In this document: piece after piece, positions 11,323 through 24,900 of the stretch | Layout of the letters: each line of letters starts with the position of its first letter | Numbering within the stretch: position 1 is the first letter of the stretch | From: Caprella mutica | Lineage: Eukaryota > Arthropoda > Malacostraca > Amphipoda > Caprellidae | Assembly: GCA_947561585.1 (NCBI GenBank) | Contig: CANNZV010001842.1 | Coordinates: forward strand, 62,001-126,000 | Direction of reading: 5' to 3' | Length of the DNA: 64,000 bases | Translations under genes and position numbers: made by a program | Notes under the pieces: model-generated | Database searches by the model: none | What the model was told of the DNA's origin: nothing | The model's input: the letters and a program-made list of their open reading frames with translations, nothing else

Positions 11323-12398
11323 GACACTTGACATACTATTGTATGAGGCTGGAGTGACACTTGACATACCGTTGTAAATGTATAAGCCTGGAGTGAAACT
11401 TTACATACTATTGTATGAGGCTGGAGTGAAACTTGACATACCATTGTCAATGTATAAGGCTGGAGTGAAAATTTACATACTATTGTATGAGGCTGGAGTG
11501 AAACTTTACATACTAATGTATGAGGCTGGAGTGTTACTTGACATACTATTGTATGAGGCTGGAGTGACACTTGACATACTCTTGTATGAGACTGGAGTGA
11601 CACTTGACATACTATTGTATGAGGCTGGAGTGACACTTGACATACTATTGCATGAGGCTGGAGTGACACTTGACATACTAATGTATGAGGATGGAGTGAC
11701 ACTTGACATACTATTGTATGAGGCTGGAGTGACACTTGACATACTATTGTATGAGGCTGGAGTGACACTTAACATACTATTGTATGAGGCTGGAGTGTTA
11801 CTTGTCGTACTATTGTATGAGGCTGGAGTGACATTTGACAAACTATTGTATGAGGATGAAGTGACACATGACGTACTATTGTATGAGGCTGGAGTGACAT
11901 TTGACGTACTATTGTAAGATGCTAGAGTGAAACTTTACATACTTTTGTATGAGGCTGGAGTGACACTTGACATACTATTGCATGAGGCTGGAGTGACACT
12001 TGACATACTATTGTATGAGGCTGGAGTGTTACTTGTCGTACTATTGTATGAGGCTGAAGTGACACTTGACAAACTATTGTATGAGGATGAAGTGACACAT
12101 GACGTACTATTGTATGAGGCTGGAGTGACATTTGACGTACTATTGTAAGATGCTAGAGTGAAACTTTACATACTTTTGTATGAGGCTGGAGTGACACTTG
12201 ACATACTATTGTATGAGGATGGAGTGACACTTAACATACTATTGTATGAGGATGAAGTGACACTTGACGTACTATTGTATGAGGCTGGAGTGACATTTGA
12301 TATACTATTATATGAGGCTGGAGTTACACTTGACATTCCATTGTATGAGGCTGGAGTGACACTTGACATTCCATTGTATGAGGCTGGAGTGACACTTT
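11323..12398. repeat. 33 bp minisatellite with higher-order repeat
   Basis: About 32 units with core TGTATGAGGCTGGAGTGAC then ACTTGACATACTAT. The period of 33 keeps frames open on both strands (11-residue repeat LLYEAGVTLDI on plus). A block of seven units is duplicated: 11773-11980 matches 12004-12211 at an offset of exactly 231 bp, including the rare variant TAAGATGCTAGAG at 11916 and 12147. The last units drift to CATTCCATTG and the array ends abruptly. Confidence 0.95.
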
Positions 12399-15077
12399 TG
12401 CAATTATATAGGAAACAATTTTAAAAAGATTAGGAAAGGAAAAAAAAATTATGCATACATTTATTAGAATTAGTTTTGATTACACACTACATAATATATG
12501 AATAGAAGTTTTTTATTAGTCAGTTCATAGTGTAATCAGTGTTTTTAATTTAATATTTTCTTAAAGTTTATAAATATTATTGACTACATTATTTTCCAAT
12601 TTAATTTCTTATAGATTTGTAAAATGATTGGAACAAAACATGAAACTTTAAATTCTATCATTTATAAATGTTTCAAGAGTTAAAACAATTCTTTCTCCAC
12701 ACATAGAATGGTTTAAAAGTATTTAGGTAAGTGATTAATTTTCTCAAGAGTTGCATGGTATAGAACAGACAATATTTAAAACTAGATATACAATCAGAGC
12801 ACTTCCGTGTTCACCCAAAAAATATATTAAATTCAATTTCCCCTTAATTTCTCTTCTACGGCCAGATGAATCAAAATACACAAGAAACGATTCAACTAAT
12901 ACTAATCTGCATATTAAAAAATAAAGCCCAATACCTGGTCTGTTGGACATGTTTGACACTATGAAAGAAAGAAAGACTTTCCACAATCATATTATTTCAA
13001 ATTTACTAACTCCTTTCTATTCTCCTGCGGTTAGAGGAACATTAGAAACTTGCTCATTGCTTCCAATGAAATAATTTCACCCGGCAAATGGGATCACAAA
13101 ATTTTATGACGCTGAACTTCACTCTCTTGGGGACAGAAATAATGTTCGCCTTTTCTCTCACAAGTTTCGAGTAATCATATCTTCTTTGTGGATATATCAG
13201 CAGGTGAAGAAGTTTATAATGAGAAATGGGATTTTGAGATATATTCCTCAGATTAGTTTTATTGATTAAATATCATAGTAAATAACATATGAAGGTAGCA
13301 GAACACACATTGAATATTTGTTAAAACAAAGCAGTATTTGAAAATGTAATTTATTAGTTTACCTTTACATATACTCTATGTATAACTATAATATTAATCT
13401 ATGAAATTTATTATTGGTTCCAGGTAAATTCCCTCGCGGAAAATTCCATCACATGTTTCACCAGGAACAAAAAGACATTTTTATTATGGTATGGAAGATT
13501 CCCAAAATATTCTTTCATCTTCCACTGAGAGAATGAAAGATAAACCAAACTGTTTTCAATTCTGAATGTTGATCCTGCGATCATTTTTATTGAGAGAAAA
13601 GATCGGTACGAAGCAATTCAATTTTTCGATAAGGGATCGTTAGACCCAATTCCAAAGTTCAATGGGGCTATTGAAGGTCTCTGAGGAATCTAAATGGTTC
13701 TTCAGGCTGTTGTTTTCTCTCTTCAATGACTATGATATGAATTGTGTCAGAAGAAATTAGATATGATTCGATTGAAAAGTGTTTCAATGTTTATTGATAA
13801 CAATTTTGTATTTAGTATTTCGATATATGATATTTTTATTTGTTTCAAAAGTTATACAATACAGAAGACGATGATGCTACATTTCTCTTAGAGTCGACGG
13901 CTTTGAAACTGAGTTCAGAAGCAGTTAGTGGGAATGGGACAGATATCGTAAAGATTTAATTGAATGGGAATGGATTTCCAATGAAATGAAGTGAAGATGT
14001 AAATTAATATCACAATATGAATTGGAATTACGAGAATTGGTGATGAACAATTATTATTCATATTATTGTTTAACGATTTACTTTGTGATCTTTTATTTCA
14101 TTTCTTTAATTATTACGATTGTATGTAAAAAATGAACTTTAATTGGTGGTTAAATGAAGACGATTGGCTGCTAAGGGTTTGTTGTATTTTATTTATCGGG
14201 AGCACAGTATAACTAATAGTGATGAAAAAAATATGGTAGAGTCTTATTAAATGGATTCAGCAGATGGTACAGATGAGAGCAGACCATAGACGGACCGGAC
14301 TGAAGTATAGAGTCTAAGTACTGAACCCGACTAACTGAAAACTATGTCACATACCTTATATACTTCTAAGTTTATTAACCAGAAATCGCTAAAGAGCTAA
14401 GACCCCGCCCATAACTAGGTTGGACATGACCACATGAATCTCTGTCATAAAGTACTAATTGGCTTACATAGAAAAATATTCATTCATAATTTAAAGAATT
14501 TCTAAGCTGACATTAAATCTTTTATTACATTCGTGGGAAAAATACCTAGACTCAAATGCAGGTAGACTCATTTCATGACTCATTTCAGAGCTGTGATTTT
14601 CTAATATATTGTTTAGCTTATTCCGAATACTACATCGCAAGGTCAATCAGGAGGCTTCAGCGGTTGGATTAATATGCGTTACATGTAATACATATAAGTT
14701 AAAGGTATATCTGCCATTTTAGGGTATCCATTTGTCCTTTCCGTCACATCGTTGGAAAAAGTCTTTCCTTTAAATAGCTTTCCTACTGTGACAGAAGTAA
14801 GATTTACACTCAATTTTTTGCTATTTTTCATTATATATAATTTTTTTTAGAATACTTAAAAAAAACTATAATTATACACACATTGTAAATTTATATTTAA
14901 AATACGTAATATTCCAGTAAGTAATTAATGAAGCTGTTGTTTAATAACCATTCACAAATATTGAGGTACACTCCCAGATAATGAGACTAAATCAATGCAA
15001 TATTCTTTCCATGATTAATAAATAAGGTAAAACTAACTTAAAATTCATATTTTGAATTAGTTTAATAATAAATATAT
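12399..15077. other. AT-rich DNA, no gene recognised
   Basis: No supported coding or RNA gene. At 13417 the string GGTTCCAGGTAAATT resembles the terminal motif of the foldback elements described at 37055, but no inverted partner was found. Confidence 0.45.
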
Positions 15078-15327
15078 TATATCTAGCTATTAAATATTTA
15101 ATATCTAACCATTAAATATTTAATATCGAACCAATAAATATTTCATATCTAACTATTAAATTTTTAATATCTAACCATTAAATAATTCATATCTAACCAT
15201 TACATATTTTATATCTAACTATTAAATATTTCATATCTAACTTAAAAAATTAATATCTACTCTTAAATATTTCATATCTAACTTAAAAAATTAATATCTA
15301 ACTCTTAAATATTTCATATCTAACGCT
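15078..15327. repeat. 22 bp AT-rich tandem array
   Basis: About 11 units of ATATCTAACCATTAAATATT plus two bases. The first units keep a 22 bp step and later units are degenerate, with CTTAAAAAATTA variants. Confidence 0.85.
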
Positions 15328-17157
15328 AATTAGAGTAAAGAATCATTTATTGAATATACATGTGTAATGTTTATATTCCTAATTATTTACTTATTTAAAA
15401 CTATTAACTGTATGCTATTAGGAGTTACTTAGTGTTACTAATTAATTTAACTTAATATTTTTGTCTATGGACTATAGGTTGGGTAATACGAAAAGCAAAC
15501 AATGAGAGTACCTAGAACTAACGAAGACTTTTTTTCTCTTTATCATAATAATAACAACGGTTATTTAAAATAAATGCACTGTGATGAATCGATCATCTCC
15601 GCTACCTACGTCAGCAAATGTTGAAGAAAACTGCGTGGTGACAGTGGCAGTCGAATTCAAACCCCAAAAAACATCAAATATACAAAATTGCAACATCAAA
15701 CTAAAAACTAAACATACAACGCTATTTATTATAAATAACGAGATGAAACTATCTATATTCTTGCTAAGGAGAGAAATTTTGTATTTATTTCCAAAAGAGT
15801 TAATTGAAGAGAAGTCTGTAATATTCTGCAATAGGTGTGATACACACATATGAATACCTTTGGGGCTGGTACAAGATTGGGAATTAAATTTATTAAATCT
15901 TAGTAAAACAAATCTTTTTTTTCATGTTATGTATTGTAAAAAATATCAATTTCTAAATGGAATTAACAAATTAAGCAATTCATAATCTAATGAATCAATA
16001 TGCAATACTATATGTAGATATTAGATATACACACCAACAAAAATCAATTAAGCGTCAAATGAATTATTTTTATAAAATACGAAGCAAAACAATGCAAAAA
16101 TAACTTAATCCATTGATAATAGTAACCGTTTTCTTGTGCTGCAAAACTATTTTATTAGTGTGTTATCTCAATAACTACATATATAAGAATGGTAATTAAG
16201 TAGCAAAAAATATAGATTAATATAATATATCCTTCATAAAATATATAGACGTATATAATAATTAGTAAATTTACAATATGTTCCATTGTGATTTCATATA
16301 TTCATAACATTTATAATACATAAGTTACAAAATATTACATTAAAGTAATCACATATATATAATATATTCGGTCTCCAGTCAGGCTAGCAATACCCAAATA
16401 GAATCACTTTCGGCTGAACAAATATTGGTGTGCGTTCATCACCTCAACTCGACTGGTGCCTGAATATTACAGAGGATGAGGGCTCGAGGGAAAATTCTGC
16501 GGTATTTGGGACACACACCAAGAGGTTCGCTTTGCTGAAACGAAATACACTATTGGTCTGCAGGCATCTTCTTATGCAATGCAATGGGAAAGGATCCTTC
16601 CTTACTGAAAATAAAAAATGCAAGTCCCCTGCACTTATGCTAAGTATTTTAGTGTAACTATGACGTACGAATTTCACTTGCATCACAAATATAGTAGATA
16701 TATAGTGTTCATCAGTAGATTACTTAAACAGACTCATGTAAATAACATGTGTTATAATCATTTTTTCATTTAAAAATGTCCTTTAAATCGAGTAAATATT
16801 TCTATAGCGGCGTACGTTTACAATCTCGGTCTCAGATGACATAAAAGAAGTTTCTGGTGTAATTGCGGAATGGTCCAGAGTGACGTTTTATCTTTCTATT
16901 CTATCCAGTTAACGAGATTCAGGAGAGAAGAATCTAATCTTATTCAACATGTAATTATTCGCGACAGAATTGTTTGTTCACAGAGATATGCAATATATTT
17001 CTATTCACTGTGCAATGTGATATTTTGAAAAACCACAACCCTTCACAGGAGAGGCCCTGCTTTTTATTTGCTGTCTGGACTGAGATGGCTCACTCAGTGA
17101 GCACATATTAGTCCTTACAAGGTGACGGGAGGTTTATCTTCAGAGATGCTGTCTCTT
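15328..17157. other. No gene; contains one copy of a diverged duplication
   Basis: Two stretches here match stretches near 61.4-62.2 kb in the same order and orientation: 15505-15560 (AGAACTAACGAAGAC, then T-run, CTC) and 16410-16490 (AAATATTGGTGTGCGTTC, CTCAACTCGACTGG). The overlapping frames 15565-15853 and 16430-16686 have no recognisable product. Confidence 0.4.
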
Positions 17158-17815
17158 GGTGCTAGGACAATTCGTCGCCGGACAATTCGTCGCCGGGACA
17201 ATTTGTCCCCGGACAATTCGTCGCCGATTAAGGTAAAAGAGACTTAATTTACAATTTATCTATAGTTTTAACTTTTTGAAAATTACAAATAAAACTAGTA
17301 AATATAAAATTACATTTTTTTATTATGATATATTTTTTACTTTTACTGAGCTGGTTATTATCGCAAATAGAATTTATTTTCCAATTCAATCAAAATGATA
17401 ATATAAGGCAATATATAAAAAACAAATGATTAACTAACATTGTTATATTATAGCAAAGAAAATGTTAAAAATTCATGTATAAAATCACTGAAAAAAGCTA
17501 GACTGTAACAAAATGTTAACCGTTTCTCTTTGTTGGCAGTACAAACAATTGATTCATTATTGCCATGCCAATTGTAAAACAAAGAAAACTAACAAATTAT
17601 GTATAAATTTGCAAACTCTAGGCAACAATATTTCATATGAGATTTGAAAATAAACAAAGTTCAGTCAAAATTTGATATTGTGACAACGGCTGTCAAAAAA
17701 TATTTTAAATTATAACTCTTTAATTTTCAAACGGCGACGAATTGTCCGGGTATGAATTGTCCAGTCGACGAATTGTCCGGGTATGAATTGTCCAGTCGAC
17801 GAATTGTCCGGACAC
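17158..17815. mobile_element. Mutator-like foldback element with 9 bp TSD
   Basis: A 658 bp element flanked by identical 9 bp direct repeats CTGTCTCTT (17149-17157 and 17816-17824). The left end starts GGTGCTAGGACAATTCGTC and carries about four subterminal units of GGACAATTCGTCGCC. The right end carries about five inverted units (GACGAATTGTCC). The middle is AT-rich and non-coding. A 9 bp duplication plus subterminal tandem repeats is typical of Mutator-like (MULE) non-autonomous elements; that assignment is an inference from structure. Confidence 0.85.
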
Positions 17816-20800
17816 CTGTCTCTTATAGCTGTTGGTTCTAGCAGCCTATTCACTGTTGAACTCCCTCGTGCTCCTTATCAGGGGGTATATGCAAACCGTT
17901 CGCTTTCCACCACCAACGACGAACTACATCAAAATTGCAATTTTATTACAGTTCTAGAAACCAGGGAGTAAAACATTCAAAAACAATAAGACGGGCAGTC
18001 GTAGAGCGCTACCTTCGCCACCGCTTATAAATGATATTGTCCATCCAAAAATCCTTGCATTACAAATGATCTTGAACTTTGACGAGTTCGCTCCCAATAT
18101 GGTTCTTTGATAAGGACCTATCGTTTCACCAAATTTCAGTTAAACTGGTCTAAAATAATTTCTGAGTTATTGAGTTATAAATGACCTTGAACTTCGATTC
18201 GATCGCTCCTAAAATATTATCAAACGGTTCCTGTATATTGAACAATATTTCCACTTAATTTCAGGCAATTCCATGGTTGACAACTTTTTGAATTATGCGA
18301 GTATCAAGATTACAAAAAAATACATGCCGCCTAAAACATAACACAATCTGCGAAGGTAATAATCTTTCGGAAAGTATTGGCAATTTTGAATCAACAGGGA
18401 AAAAAGTTATGACTCATCTTTAGATGTTGATTTGCATTGTGTTAAATAATTAATTACAGTTAATCAGTAAAATTACAAATAGATTTGGCGTATAATGCTT
18501 AATATACAATTCATAAAAGAATTAGTTGAATAATGTTTAAATTTGTATGAACAATAATTATATTTATATGTTTAGTTATCCAAAATAGTTAACTATAGCT
18601 ACAAATTTCACTAACCAAATTACTTCGGATAATATATGTAACCTGAATATTATAAGAAAATAAAGTTATATCATATATATACTTATATCAATTATAACAG
18701 TCAGTCTGCGATGTAAATATTTAAACTGGGATTGAATAATTCAATTCAAACTCTAAATTACTGCTAATTGCACTAAATTCAAAGGATCAAATTAAATTCA
18801 CTCGATCCTCACTCCACAACACATCAATTGAATTCGATTTATTATATTGTGTCAATCGAGTAGAGGGAAAGGATAGGCTTTGTAACTTAATTGGAATTTG
18901 GGAAGAGAACCTCTCTAACCAGCATTCGAAACAATTGATTAGGAAACTCAGGGGGTGAGACAGAATGATTTAAACGAGAGAATATACTGCAGAGAATGAG
19001 ACATATCGACATTATAGATATAATATACTTCGGACGAAGAGACATCAGAGTATGGAGGATGATAGAGGTTTGTTTAATCGAGAAATAATAATATGTGATT
19101 AATAGTGTGATATTAAGCACTCACGGCTTAATGACATGGGTGATGAAATGTTCGCACGCTATATTTTCAAGATTGTTTATGAAAAATATGCGTGCAATCA
19201 TGCGTTTGAATATAAAAAAAGAGGAGCATGAGCTTTGAGCATTCGTTGGCAGATATTTCATGCGGCGTCAATGATAGTTTGGAGGCTGTTTTCATCGCAG
19301 TTTTCATCAAAGAATTTAAACCCTATTTTCTCTCTCAGAAAAATACATTTTACTAGAATAATTTTATTGTTTTAAAGTCTGATTCCTATTAAAAATGTGT
19401 TTTCAATATCTTATATCAAATAACGATATCATGAATGCTTCGTTATACACTAAACAAATAAATAGCTAAATAAGATTTTCTTGAACAGCATTGAAAAATA
19501 TACCCTGTTACGTAGATAATTCTTGACCAGGTCAAAATGTTTCAGTTTCAGTAGCAGTGTCCATCTCATCAAAATCTCGCTATGGCTCACACTTAGTAGA
19601 ATTGTTTTTCAGCCTCTTGGAATACAAGTCTAAATCTCACTACTTTTTGGTCATAAATCAAAACAACTTTAGGATCCGTTAATCTTGATTCAGTGAATGT
19701 TTTCTTTCCTGGAAGAAAAATTATGCGGAGATTTTTTGTTCTGAAATCTCATTAGATTGTCTATCTGAACACTGGGAATAGTTTCTTTTTAATTGTCACC
19801 ACCGATGCAGGTTAAAGCTACTATTTATTTAGAAGTATGAATAATTATGAATATAGATAAAGCACATAGTTACTATATATAGTCAGATTCTTAGAAATAT
19901 CTTTTCTTGGTGTTTTCTAATTGATTCACGTTATCTTTTCATTTCTACATTTAATTAAATAGAATTGAAGGTAAACTTTACAATAATTTCTGACAAGTTT
20001 TCTTTCAATAAGCACTAAATTTTTTATAACTGTGTCATATTTGACAATAATCAATTACATTTTGAGAACATCAGCAAACATTATTGATAGAATAAAATTA
20101 CTAACAAATGATATCCTTTCATGCTAAATATGATAATCAATTATACTTTTATTATTATTATTTGTTAATTATTATTTGTATGTCTATGGTTCAATAATTG
20201 AATTGGAACCTATTTTAAAACAAATAAATAATCAATACAGTAAAAACATTTTGAAGACATCGTTTAATAGTAACTTACATTTAAGATCCTTGTTATTTAA
20301 GACTACAGTGTGAAAATCACATGAAATTCTCGATTTGAAAAGAATCTGCAAGCTCTGTTTTGTTCTATTTACGTATTTATCCTATCTTCGTGTTCCGTTT
20401 CGATCAATTACTTTCAAATAATTAGTTTTGATAAATTCTCCTATAACAAGCGAAAATGTGTCCCAAACTTTTGATAGAAAATTTAAATTTAAATATTTAG
20501 GTATCTGTCAACATTGTTTTCCTTTTGTAATTGTCCTTATTTTTAATTTCAATAATTTGCAATGCTGATCATTTTCCTCCACTTCATTTAAACAAAATGA
20601 TAAAAGCAATTACCTTTTTTGTATTGTGGATATGTGGTAAAACTTGATGCAATACCAGGAATTTAATTTATTTCCCTATTATTTCTTGACTGAATTGATT
20701 TTCATATATTCTGAAAATAATTCTAAAATTACAGGTAAAAATATTGAACTGTAATTCTTTTCACGGAATTTCCTTCTTTGGTAACAATCATAAAACTACA

Positions 20801-21224
20801 GTTTATCTAACAAACTTAAATCTCATCTTTGAATTTTATCATAAATACAAAATTACCAGCAATACAAAAGGAAACAAATTTAAATAATGCAATAATAATT
20901 ATACAAATGAAATATTTGAGTTGTTAATATGCTTATGCGAGAGAATTGATGATTGTCTTCACCTCAAAGGTTTTTTAAATCTGTAAAACATCTGTAAAAC
21001 CTCTTTCAAAATATCTGTAAATGCTACACCTCTTTTGAAATATGGTCAGCAAAGCATAAGAGCCTCACTAAATGATAATCAGGTTTTCTAATTATTTAAG
21101 AGGCATTGCTTACAATTTATCTTTTTAAAAGTGATTTAGATATTTTTTTGTGCAGTTGTTGTAACGATTTAATTTAATTTTTAATATTACCAGTTTGCAT
21201 TAGCAACATATCCATATACTATTT
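17816..21224. other. AT-rich DNA with one short duplication
   Basis: At 18063-18280 a ~120 bp unit is repeated once with divergence (AAATGATCTTGAACTTTGAC versus AAATGACCTTGAACTTCGAT). The frame 17783-17971 spans the right end of the foldback element and continues outside it; no function is evident. The rest, including 18887-19120, holds nothing recognisable. Confidence 0.4.
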
Positions 21225-22099
21225 CGTGGACCGACAATTGGGTCCGACGGCAATGGGGCCCAAGACAATTGGGCTCAGGGAAATTTGGCTGCACGACAAT
21301 TGGGCCCAAAGACCATTATATTATTTGCAAGTTTTCCTGAGTCTACTGTATTAACTTACTTAAAGACCATTGTTACCGTAATAACTAGGGATGTGACAAT
21401 ATGCGTTTTGCATAAAAATATAGTCTTGAGCACAATTGAAATAAAGAATATTCCTAATATGAAAAAAATATTCTTGTTATAAAAAATATATATTCTTAAT
21501 AGAACATATTCATTTCATGAATAAATACTATTATTCTTTCAAACTACTATACTTTTCTGTTCTGAGATAGGTCATGTAAGCAACAAATTTCCTAGGTGCA
21601 GTGTACCTCTATGTGTGAACTCCTGCGTAGTGAATGAGTTAGAATGTAGCCAATAGAAAATAAGAATGTAGCTGTTTTAGATGGAGAGACAATGGAAAAT
21701 AAGAATGTAGGCATTTATAGAATGTCGTGGCCCACCAAAACATGCTATAATTATTGGAACATATAAGTCGAATTAAAGTTAATGTGAATTTGTTGAAACC
21801 TGTTCACTGTTTGTGTTCAAAATAGAAGAGTCTTATAAATTATTATTACAAACTGTATTCTCACAATCTCATTTAATCCCTACAACTGTTTAATTTTTTT
21901 AGTTCAATGTAACGAAAAATGGATCTACATGACATGATTTAAGTTAATAAGACTTATTTAAATACTTCAAAGATTTTCATTACACCGAAACATGAGATTA
22001 GTATCCAAATGTGATTTAACAGGCTTACTAATATATACATTATCAAGCATATCAATCGAATTAAAATTGTTTTTGGGGCAATTGTCGTGGTTCTGACCT
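21225..22099. mobile_element. Possible foldback-type element
   Basis: A cluster at 21228-21310 repeats a GACAATTGGGNCC motif three or four times (GACAATTGGGTCC, GGCAATGGGGCCC, GACAATTGGGCTC, GACAATTGGGCCC). One inverted unit GGGGCAATTGTCGTGG occurs at 22076. The architecture resembles the element at 17158, but exact ends and a target duplication are not resolved. Confidence 0.4.
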
Positions 22100-22301
22100 T
22101 CTTACCGAAAAAGTTCTGCCAAAATTTTAGGTAACAAAATTGATGCTGCCAAATCCTATAACCTAAAGAAGATTATTGAATGGTTGAATTACATAAACTT
22201 ATAGTGGGGGTTATACTTAACATGTTTATGACCAGTTTGATAGCTACATAAATATTGTTCAATTAAAAATGACAGAGTTTTATATACCTATGAATTATTT
22301 T

Positions 22302-22323
22302 TTCGTGATCATATGATCACGAA
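22302..22323. repeat. 22 bp perfect palindrome
   Basis: A self-complementary string centred on TGATCATATGATCA with no spacer. It could be a chance palindrome or a protein binding site; no context supports either. Confidence 0.6.
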
Positions 22324-23175
22324 TGTCATTAAAGGGTTAAAATCAGCCCTTGATATTGATTACAAGTTACATAACTTCTGACAGTGGCTGAAGGATGCAA
22401 TCTTCATTCCATCTCCTAGATTGCTCTTTTATCTTAAGATGAGAATTGATGGAGAGAAACTCGATAGTTACTCGACTACAACCTCCAATCCAAATATTTC
22501 CTCCGTTAGCTGTGCGTGATATGGTTTTTATAATTACTAAGTAATCATCTTTCTCTTCTCTCCGCCAATAAATAAATAATTAATATTCATGGTCAAGAAC
22601 AAGATAAAACCAGTTTTTATCTCAATTTAAATATTCAATATTGTGATTAAAAATATAAAATTCAAACAATTTCATGCATTGAAATATATTTATTTGTGTA
22701 TACAGACTATTTCAATCAACAATCAAACAAGTGAAAGTGTCACTTCTTTCGTGTTGAATTTGATTATATTCTTCAAAAGGTATTTCCCGTTACATCACAT
22801 AGAGTCTAGGACTCTAGAGTCTAGATTATCTTCACCTCGATCCGATTAGAGGAGATTTAATTTCCAGACTTCAGGAGTTCTAAACAGTTCGGGACAATGA
22901 GTGGTGGTACCTGGAATCAAAAGGAGAATTAAAACTAAAAAGAAAATATTCATTATTTGTTGTGTTCATGTTACAATGTTAATATCAATCAGTTTCCCTT
23001 TTAAAAACTTTAAAACTCTTACTAGATTTTCATATATGAGCGAAGAGGATTCGACTGGAAGAGAGGAGAAAGATTGAATGATGTCAATTCAAAGTGCAAT
23101 ATTTCTCTCTATAACGATCTTCCTCTAGTTTATTAGTTTATTAATGTTATCATATTTGTATTAATTATTGCTTTA
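22324..23175. other. No gene recognised
   Basis: AT-rich DNA. Short repeats of CTAGAGTCTAG occur at about 22801-22826. The frame 22643-22849 is unremarkable. Confidence 0.4.
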
Positions 23176-23643
23176 AGCCCGTATTACACTGTGGCGCTCA
23201 CCATGGGGCTGTTGTCTTTCTCTACAGATATGGCGCTCACCATTCTCAATAATTGGTGTTACATTAGACGAGTCGATATGACAGAGATCGTTCATTGAAA
23301 TTTAGGGAAAATTGAAAAATTTACTCTGAAATAAATCGTTAAAATAAAATTCGATGTCATCAAGAATATATATTAAGTTAATTATCTTCTTGATAGATGT
23401 GTGAAGCAATTCCATGCCTATATAATAAAAAGTTTAATTCTATTGATTGTATGGCACCACTGGACACTCTGCACAGAAGCGTTAATTTTTTTTTTATATG
23501 AAACCTGATGATTTCTTATGCAAATTCTACAATGTATCACGCAGTAGCCATACAAAGTCTTAAATAACTTTTAAAATGAAAAAAGAAAATATACTTTTTC
23601 AACTACTCGAAATCTCTTCAGCAGGCTTCAGTAACCATTTCAT

Positions 23644-24817
23644 CAGCTCCACTGAAAAAAGAAACCCATTTTCAAACTAGTTTATTTTACAAATTATTAG
23701 AGCTAGAAAATTTAAATATACATCATTATATTCGTTTACTTTTTCTGCATCTATTTTGAAAATAAGTTAAAGTTACGACAAAAATTAAACATCCTGCACC
23801 GAATTAAAAAATGGTATATTAAAAGGGCTTACGCGAGGACGAAATATACGAAAAAAAATCACAATAGGTATAATTTATTCCATATGGATGTAAAAACGTT
23901 AAATCATATTATTTTCTGTAACAAATAAAAGACAATTAAAACTTTAATTATTATTTCAAAATTGATGTTTGATATAAAATATTTATCTTTAATAAAATAA
24001 GTTCGCCTATTCGAAACCCTCAAAATGCAGCTATCTAAGGAACAAAGTCTTTGTTGTGAACAGTTATTTAAACACTGAAAGCTTTAAACAGGTTGAACCT
24101 CATTTTGAACATAGCTTTCAGGAAAGATTTTCACCAACTATAAAACCATATTGACTTATATCAATAAGTTCAAAACTGAAGAAACCACTTCATTTTGAAC
24201 AAAAATCGATTAGGTCGCAGGAGAACAGAACGAACACATTAAAACATTAATCTTTATTCATGAACAGTTTATTGAGAATCCAAACATATCAATCAGAAGG
24301 AATGAATTAGATATTACTAAAGACACATTTCACCAAATTGTTAAACACGATGTGAAGTATCATCCTTTCAATATCAAGAAGCAGGTAAGGCACGAACTCT
24401 TAGAACTGATTTACCGCACAGTCTAATTTTTTTAAGATTGTTTCTGCAAAGAAAAGCTCGTTTTGGAGAAGACATCGTGATTGGTGATGAAGAAATATTT
24501 CCATTAATGAATAGGTCAATGAATAAAATGTTGATTGAATAAAAAATATCATTTTTTAATTTTTACTTCTACCATATGGAAATAAATTATGCTTATTCTA
24601 AAGTTTTTTGTGTTTTCCGCCCTCGCGCAAACCCTTTTTATTTATATTTTTTCAAAACACTGCAGGATGTTTAATTTTAGTGGTAAGTTGTACAGATTTT
24701 CAAGAAAGATGCAGAAAAACTATACAAATAAAATAGTGTTTTTAGAAAACTTCTAGCTTTAATAGTTTGTAAAATATACTAATTTGAAAATGGGTTTCCT
24801 TTTTTTGCGCTCCCCTG
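23644..24817 (+). mobile_element. mariner-type element with ~230 bp inverted repeats
   Basis: The left arm (about 23644-23900) and right arm (about 24560-24817) are inverted copies, sharing blocks such as AAACCCATTTTCAAACTAGT and its partner near 24785. The right end reads CTCCCCTG followed by TA. The left terminus has diverged, so the exact start is uncertain. The interior holds the transposase remnant at 24010-24540. Confidence 0.7.
24010..24540 (+). pseudogene. Decayed mariner-type transposase, N-terminal half
   Basis: Plus-strand translation across several stops and frameshifts gives recognisable pieces of an insect mariner-like transposase. The first is a helix-turn-helix region ending in a KFKTE-like motif. 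Then comes the linker motif ENPNISIRR and the downstream KHDVKYHPF block. Last is VIGDEEIF near 24480-24500, which is the position of the first catalytic aspartate. The C-terminal half with the other two acidic residues was not found. In intact relatives this enzyme cuts and rejoins the element ends at TA sites. It lies between the two inverted arms, as expected for the element's own gene. Confidence 0.6.
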
Positions 24818-24819
24818 TA

Positions 24820-24900
24820 TAAAGGTGGAGGTAGTAGCATAGCAGAGGCACAAGTGATGCCAAAAAGTGGCTCCATAGGCGTGTCTAAGCCATAGTATAT
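24820..24900. repeat. Inverted partner of 28415-28495
   Basis: The string AAGTGATGCCAAAAAGTGGC followed by a GGCGTGTCT block reappears inverted at 28420-28455. The two copies are about 3.5 kb apart inside the Harbinger-like element and may be its subterminal repeats or a separate diverged pair. Confidence 0.6.

Noticed and set aside
9306..12398. CRISPR-like direct repeats
   Set aside because: Units are contiguous with no unique spacers and no cas genes; the genome is eukaryotic.
11238..12424. Repeat proteins on both strands of the 33 bp array
   Set aside because: Both strands are open for the same arithmetic reason, and the frames begin and end at array irregularities.
13417..13450. GGTTCCAGGTAAATT as a further foldback end
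   Set aside because: No subterminal array, no inverted partner and no target duplication could be found.
15565..15853. Overlapping 90-codon frames on opposite strands
   Set aside because: Neither has a recognisable domain, splice support or composition different from the surroundings.
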